In this document: one piece after another, positions 58,894 through 64,000 of the stretch
How the letters are laid out: every line of letters begins with the position of its first letter
How positions within the stretch are numbered: position 1 is the stretch's first letter
DNA from: Hofstenia miamia
Lineage: Eukaryota > Xenacoelomorpha > Acoela
Direction of reading: 5' to 3'
Assembly: GCA_004352715.1 (NCBI GenBank)
Contig: SCFE01000010.1
Coordinates: forward strand, 703,501-767,500
DNA: 64,000 nucleotides
Position numbers and translations under genes: made by a program
The notes under the pieces: generated by a model
Seen by the model: the letters and a program-made list of their open reading frames with translations, nothing else
Databases searched by the model: none
What the model was told of the DNA's origin: nothing

Positions 58894-60001
58894 ATATACT
58901 AAGATTATAATAGCCGATGAGAAGTCTGTAAATAAAATAATAATGCTATGATTTAGAAGTACTTTTAAGTTTCAGATGAATTTATACATCACACAAATTT
59001 CCAGGTTTTCAATATATCCAGAATTTTTATTAGCGGTTTCGATGCTTTAAAGTAGATCAACTGGCTTCCCATGTCTTGCTGACATTTGTTAAATTTTGGT
59101 TTGTCGCTTCTACACATATATTCCGATTTACTGAATTTTGCCATTCATTTTGAAACGATTTCACCAAATAAATTATATAAATTACTACAATTTTTCATTA
59201 TTTTTTAAACAAATAACCTTCATTTTTATCTACTAATTGTCAAAATCAACATTAATGGAAAAATTTCTTCCAAGTAAGTGATTTCAATTTTTAATCATGA
59301 TATATTCTTTCTCTCCTTCAATTTGCTCGGGTAAGGAAATCATTGCTATAATGCATGTTCTTACTATTTATATTATGCTTTGAAAGGCACACCATCTCTA
59401 AATTATGGGTATGCCTGGTTTCGATTATAACCTACCCAATCCTAGCTGTTAGGTTATAGTGTACTGCAAATCAGTAGCATTTATTGCAAAATATTTTTAA
59501 CATTTGCAAATTGAAAATTCTTGGAATGGAAATTCTATTTTATTGAACACCAAATACCGTGACCTATCCAAAAAAATTCTAATGGATTTTTACAGGTGAT
59601 TTAGAGCAGCTTGATAAGTGATAAAAAGCTTTGGATTATTTAACTCCGTAAATATTAGCCTTGTGTGGACAGACTCTACAATTTGAAATTGTTAAAGTTT
59701 GGGTTCATAATGATTTTTTACAATTCTTGATTAACAATTACTTAACATGGCCAATAGGTTTTGAGGTAAAGGCCATAAAAATTAATAGAATGTGCATTAG
59801 CACGTTTCGGCTGGTATGCGGGCATGTATGTATGTATGCATGCTTCGTTATTGCGTAGTTGAAATTTATTATAGTGAAGTTTGCTCACCCTTGTCATCGA
59901 TTACGTCTGTTGTCATTTTTCTACTGAAAGGAAATGAATGCTACACGTGAGTCACCGATTATTCATTGAGACTGTGTAGGAATGGTTAGGCCGCCTCTCA
60001 A
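58894..60001. repeat. Repeat unit, copy B (inverted relative to 8735-9883)
   Basis: Reverse complement of the 8.7-9.9 kb unit, 1108 bp, lacking 41 bp. It is an isolated contig between two 1000-N gaps. Any short open frame in it is shared with copy A. Confidence 0.9.
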
Positions 60002-61001
60002 NNNNNNNNNNNNNNNNNNNNNNNNNNNNNNNNNNNNNNNNNNNNNNNNNNNNNNNNNNNNNNNNNNNNNNNNNNNNNNNNNNNNNNNNNNNNNNNNNNN
60101 NNNNNNNNNNNNNNNNNNNNNNNNNNNNNNNNNNNNNNNNNNNNNNNNNNNNNNNNNNNNNNNNNNNNNNNNNNNNNNNNNNNNNNNNNNNNNNNNNNNN
60201 NNNNNNNNNNNNNNNNNNNNNNNNNNNNNNNNNNNNNNNNNNNNNNNNNNNNNNNNNNNNNNNNNNNNNNNNNNNNNNNNNNNNNNNNNNNNNNNNNNNN
60301 NNNNNNNNNNNNNNNNNNNNNNNNNNNNNNNNNNNNNNNNNNNNNNNNNNNNNNNNNNNNNNNNNNNNNNNNNNNNNNNNNNNNNNNNNNNNNNNNNNNN
60401 NNNNNNNNNNNNNNNNNNNNNNNNNNNNNNNNNNNNNNNNNNNNNNNNNNNNNNNNNNNNNNNNNNNNNNNNNNNNNNNNNNNNNNNNNNNNNNNNNNNN
60501 NNNNNNNNNNNNNNNNNNNNNNNNNNNNNNNNNNNNNNNNNNNNNNNNNNNNNNNNNNNNNNNNNNNNNNNNNNNNNNNNNNNNNNNNNNNNNNNNNNNN
60601 NNNNNNNNNNNNNNNNNNNNNNNNNNNNNNNNNNNNNNNNNNNNNNNNNNNNNNNNNNNNNNNNNNNNNNNNNNNNNNNNNNNNNNNNNNNNNNNNNNNN
60701 NNNNNNNNNNNNNNNNNNNNNNNNNNNNNNNNNNNNNNNNNNNNNNNNNNNNNNNNNNNNNNNNNNNNNNNNNNNNNNNNNNNNNNNNNNNNNNNNNNNN
60801 NNNNNNNNNNNNNNNNNNNNNNNNNNNNNNNNNNNNNNNNNNNNNNNNNNNNNNNNNNNNNNNNNNNNNNNNNNNNNNNNNNNNNNNNNNNNNNNNNNNN
60901 NNNNNNNNNNNNNNNNNNNNNNNNNNNNNNNNNNNNNNNNNNNNNNNNNNNNNNNNNNNNNNNNNNNNNNNNNNNNNNNNNNNNNNNNNNNNNNNNNNNN
61001 N
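60002..61001. other. 1000-N assembly gap
   Basis: Exactly 1000 Ns, unknown true size. Confidence 0.97.
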
Positions 61002-61226
61002 AGTGTTAAGTTTTTGGTCAATATTTGAAACAAGATCACCTGATGTGGTAGCAGCGCAAAGTTGATCTACCAGCTCATGACAGACACAAAGCAAGGAGTC
61101 TTTCTTCATCTGCCCCAGCATCTTGTTGACGCCTGTAGAATCAAGTTGAAGGAGTTGCTTCACAGTAGGATAGTAGTCTTTGCTAGATCCAGACTCAGAG
61201 ATTATTCTTGATTGATTGTCACCCAT
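61002..61226 (-). CDS. Unrecognised protein, N-terminal 75 residues, cut by gap
   Basis: Starts at ATG in good context (GCCATGG) with MGDNQSRIISESGSSKDYYP and continues QLLQLDSTGVNKMLGQMKKD, then LCVCHELVDQLCAATTSGDL, open into the 1000-N gap. Composition and lack of stops suggest real coding. I do not recognise a domain; a host gene or an ORF1-type transposon protein are both possible. The contig is short, so its placement here is not certain. Confidence 0.5.
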
Positions 61227-62327
61227 GGCGAATTCTGCAATTCCAAATTTTTGGATTACAAATATCTAAAACTAATAAACTGTATAATAAACAGGCAAAT
61301 TATAATACAGACTATTAACTAGTGAGATGAGAGATAACAATGAAAATGAGATGCTTTATTTTTCAATGTGAGATAGAAATTAAAAGTGAGACAAATAGGG
61401 TAACACCAGTCACTCAGGTTAAGCACTTTCATTTGCTCTGGATACTTTGCTTCAGCTGAAAGCCATACGAATTGGTCATCTTGGATTTTACCTAAAGTAA
61501 CTACTTACTTGGATGAATTACCAATGTTATATCTATAAGTTCTTTGCTATTCTAACTTCTGGAATCAGGGCTGTCTTTGTATGAACACTACCTAAAACCT
61601 TCTGCAGAGTCAATTAGTTTTCTAGTTAGATTACCATTCCAGCCCATGATTCTATAATTTTTATTATTTCAAATTTCAAACTTTCCAAATTCTCTCAAAT
61701 TTCCAAGATATATTTTTTAATGGACACATCTCCCTTACAAAAATTAATGCAAGAGTTTGTTTTAAAAGAAATTTTATATGATAAAAAAGAGTAACAAAAT
61801 TAGTTTTCAAGTCAAGTTATAGTCACACAGAATGAAATNNNNNNNNNNNNNNNNNNNNNNNNNNNNNNNNNNNNNNNNNNNNNNNNNNNNNNTTCTCTCA
61901 AATTTCCAAGATATATTTTTTAATGGACACATCTCCCTTACAAAAATTAATGCAAGAGTTTGTTTTGAGAGAAATTTGGCCAATTTAAAATTTTATATGA
62001 TAAAAAAAGAGTACCAAAATTAGTTTTCAAGTCAAGTTATAGTCACAGAGAATGAAATTTTCATGTTGCAAGTGGGATTTCAAATATTTTTCGAGAAAAT
62101 TCCAATTTCNATTTCAGTCAAAATATCTTAAATTTTTACACTATTCTGAGTTCTTATAGTAAATAATATATGTTTTCTATTGAAATAGAGACTGAAATTT
62201 AAGATAATTGATTTTGTAGAATGTTTTTTATTTTCCTTTTGAGTCTTTTGATCAATTTTGAACATCTTCATTATTCTGGAAAAAAACTCACTGGCAAAAA
62301 ATCAGCATTTTGGATTATTTTGGCCTG
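61227..62327. other. Small contig with gap-flanking duplication
   Basis: 61690-61838 repeats at 61893-62058 around 54 Ns, with an extra 15-20 bp (GGCCAATTTAAAA region) in the second copy. One single N lies at 62110. No gene seen. Confidence 0.7.
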
Positions 62328-63327
62328 NNNNNNNNNNNNNNNNNNNNNNNNNNNNNNNNNNNNNNNNNNNNNNNNNNNNNNNNNNNNNNNNNNNNNNNNN
62401 NNNNNNNNNNNNNNNNNNNNNNNNNNNNNNNNNNNNNNNNNNNNNNNNNNNNNNNNNNNNNNNNNNNNNNNNNNNNNNNNNNNNNNNNNNNNNNNNNNNN
62501 NNNNNNNNNNNNNNNNNNNNNNNNNNNNNNNNNNNNNNNNNNNNNNNNNNNNNNNNNNNNNNNNNNNNNNNNNNNNNNNNNNNNNNNNNNNNNNNNNNNN
62601 NNNNNNNNNNNNNNNNNNNNNNNNNNNNNNNNNNNNNNNNNNNNNNNNNNNNNNNNNNNNNNNNNNNNNNNNNNNNNNNNNNNNNNNNNNNNNNNNNNNN
62701 NNNNNNNNNNNNNNNNNNNNNNNNNNNNNNNNNNNNNNNNNNNNNNNNNNNNNNNNNNNNNNNNNNNNNNNNNNNNNNNNNNNNNNNNNNNNNNNNNNNN
62801 NNNNNNNNNNNNNNNNNNNNNNNNNNNNNNNNNNNNNNNNNNNNNNNNNNNNNNNNNNNNNNNNNNNNNNNNNNNNNNNNNNNNNNNNNNNNNNNNNNNN
62901 NNNNNNNNNNNNNNNNNNNNNNNNNNNNNNNNNNNNNNNNNNNNNNNNNNNNNNNNNNNNNNNNNNNNNNNNNNNNNNNNNNNNNNNNNNNNNNNNNNNN
63001 NNNNNNNNNNNNNNNNNNNNNNNNNNNNNNNNNNNNNNNNNNNNNNNNNNNNNNNNNNNNNNNNNNNNNNNNNNNNNNNNNNNNNNNNNNNNNNNNNNNN
63101 NNNNNNNNNNNNNNNNNNNNNNNNNNNNNNNNNNNNNNNNNNNNNNNNNNNNNNNNNNNNNNNNNNNNNNNNNNNNNNNNNNNNNNNNNNNNNNNNNNNN
63201 NNNNNNNNNNNNNNNNNNNNNNNNNNNNNNNNNNNNNNNNNNNNNNNNNNNNNNNNNNNNNNNNNNNNNNNNNNNNNNNNNNNNNNNNNNNNNNNNNNNN
63301 NNNNNNNNNNNNNNNNNNNNNNNNNNN
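62328..63327. other. 1000-N assembly gap
   Basis: Exactly 1000 Ns, unknown true size. Confidence 0.97.
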
Positions 63328-64000
63328 GGTTTTTGCTAATAGTGGCTACCAGCCTAATAGGTACAACCAGTCAAATATAGACACCCCAACTGTACCCAAA
63401 ATGACACTGCACAAGTAGTGTATTTTAATTGTTTTAAAGTAATTGCCGTGATATTGGAATGAATTGGCAACCTCTGAAATGTTGCTTTGTATGTTTTTTA
63501 TTTTAAGGTTTTATAAAATTTATAAAATTATTTTGTTTCAAAATAGTATTAAAGGGAGTTCTAATATTTACTACCTTGGAAAATTGTTTGGGTAAAAATC
63601 AAATTTACATAAAAAATATCAAATTTTAATCAAAGTCCAATTTTTATATTTTTTAAATTCAAATTGTACTTTTTTCCCAACACTGTACTGTATTCTTTTT
63701 AGCCTCACTTTTCAATTGAATGGTGCAAATGGAAATGCACCTTCTCTGATCTAGTGTAAATAAGCACTTTTAAATAGAATTATATTTAGAGAATTTTTTT
63801 TGAAAATTTTATAATCAATTATGTTGTTAAACATTAAACAGGTCACAAAAAATATTATGGCAAAGAAGAAATTGGCTGAAAATTTAATAACTTGACTTTT
63901 TGACAAAAGTAAGCCAAAAGATTAATTTAAATATTATAGTGATAAACCAATCAACTAAAAATGGAAAGTAAACATCTGTAAGTGATTTTAGTAAACCTGA
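63328..64000. other. AT-rich right edge
   Basis: No gene, repeat or RNA recognised. Confidence 0.4.

Noticed and set aside
59661-59858. 65-codon frame repeated at 8877-9074 on the other strand, suggesting a conserved protein
   Set aside because: The DNA itself is duplicated nearly unchanged, including non-coding flanks, so frame preservation is not evidence of coding.

Overview
The window is AT-rich eukaryotic DNA from an invertebrate animal, most likely an arthropod. Coding sequence is split into short exons by AT-rich introns, proteins match animal-specific families (FAM135, OCIAD, unconventional myosin), and mariner/Tc1-type transposons, (TA)n tracts and a LINE remnant are scattered throughout. 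Nothing points to bacterial or viral DNA. The assembly is fragmented: several N runs interrupt (TA)n microsatellites, three runs are exactly 1000 N, and four short gaps are flanked by near-identical duplicated sequence.

Layout. 1-7721 (minus): 5' half of an unconventional myosin gene, with a 22-nt first coding exon, a 6.5-kb intron and two motor-domain exons; it runs off the left edge. 7.7-13.2 kb: intergenic, with a decayed mariner transposase, a repeat unit that recurs inverted near 59-60 kb, a cluster of small palindromes, and a duplicated block that is the 3' flank of the next gene. 13250-13684 (minus): an OCIA-domain protein of 144 aa. 14308-16451 (plus): a candidate two-exon gene for a 63-aa protein with a mitochondrial-type N-terminus, head to head with the OCIAD gene; its intron holds mariner and LINE remnants.

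18390-52057 (minus): a FAM135 (DUF676 lipase-like) gene that I resolved into 18 coding exons. They join in phase without a stop into 999 codons plus a stop. Its introns carry most of the repeats: a 56-bp minisatellite, a Tc3-like transposase relic, a perfect 326-bp tandem duplication, a degenerate ~180-bp repeat, a 1.3-kb mariner-superfamily element with both ends, a 487-bp Tc1-type MITE abutting it, and a pogo-like relic.

52-64 kb: upstream of FAM135 and poorly assembled. It holds a GC-rich island of unknown origin (about 55.05-55.71 kb), a clean 359-bp hAT-type MITE with 8-bp target duplications, the isolated inverted repeat copy, and the start of an unrecognised protein cut by a gap (61002-61226, minus).

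The genes form no evident pathway. OCIAD proteins are mitochondrial and the head-to-head small protein looks mitochondrial, so those two may share a promoter (inference). I found no clearly novel system. The best leads are the uniform TAG 3' splice sites, the small mitochondrial-type gene, the DD41E spacing of the mariner element and the GC-rich island.
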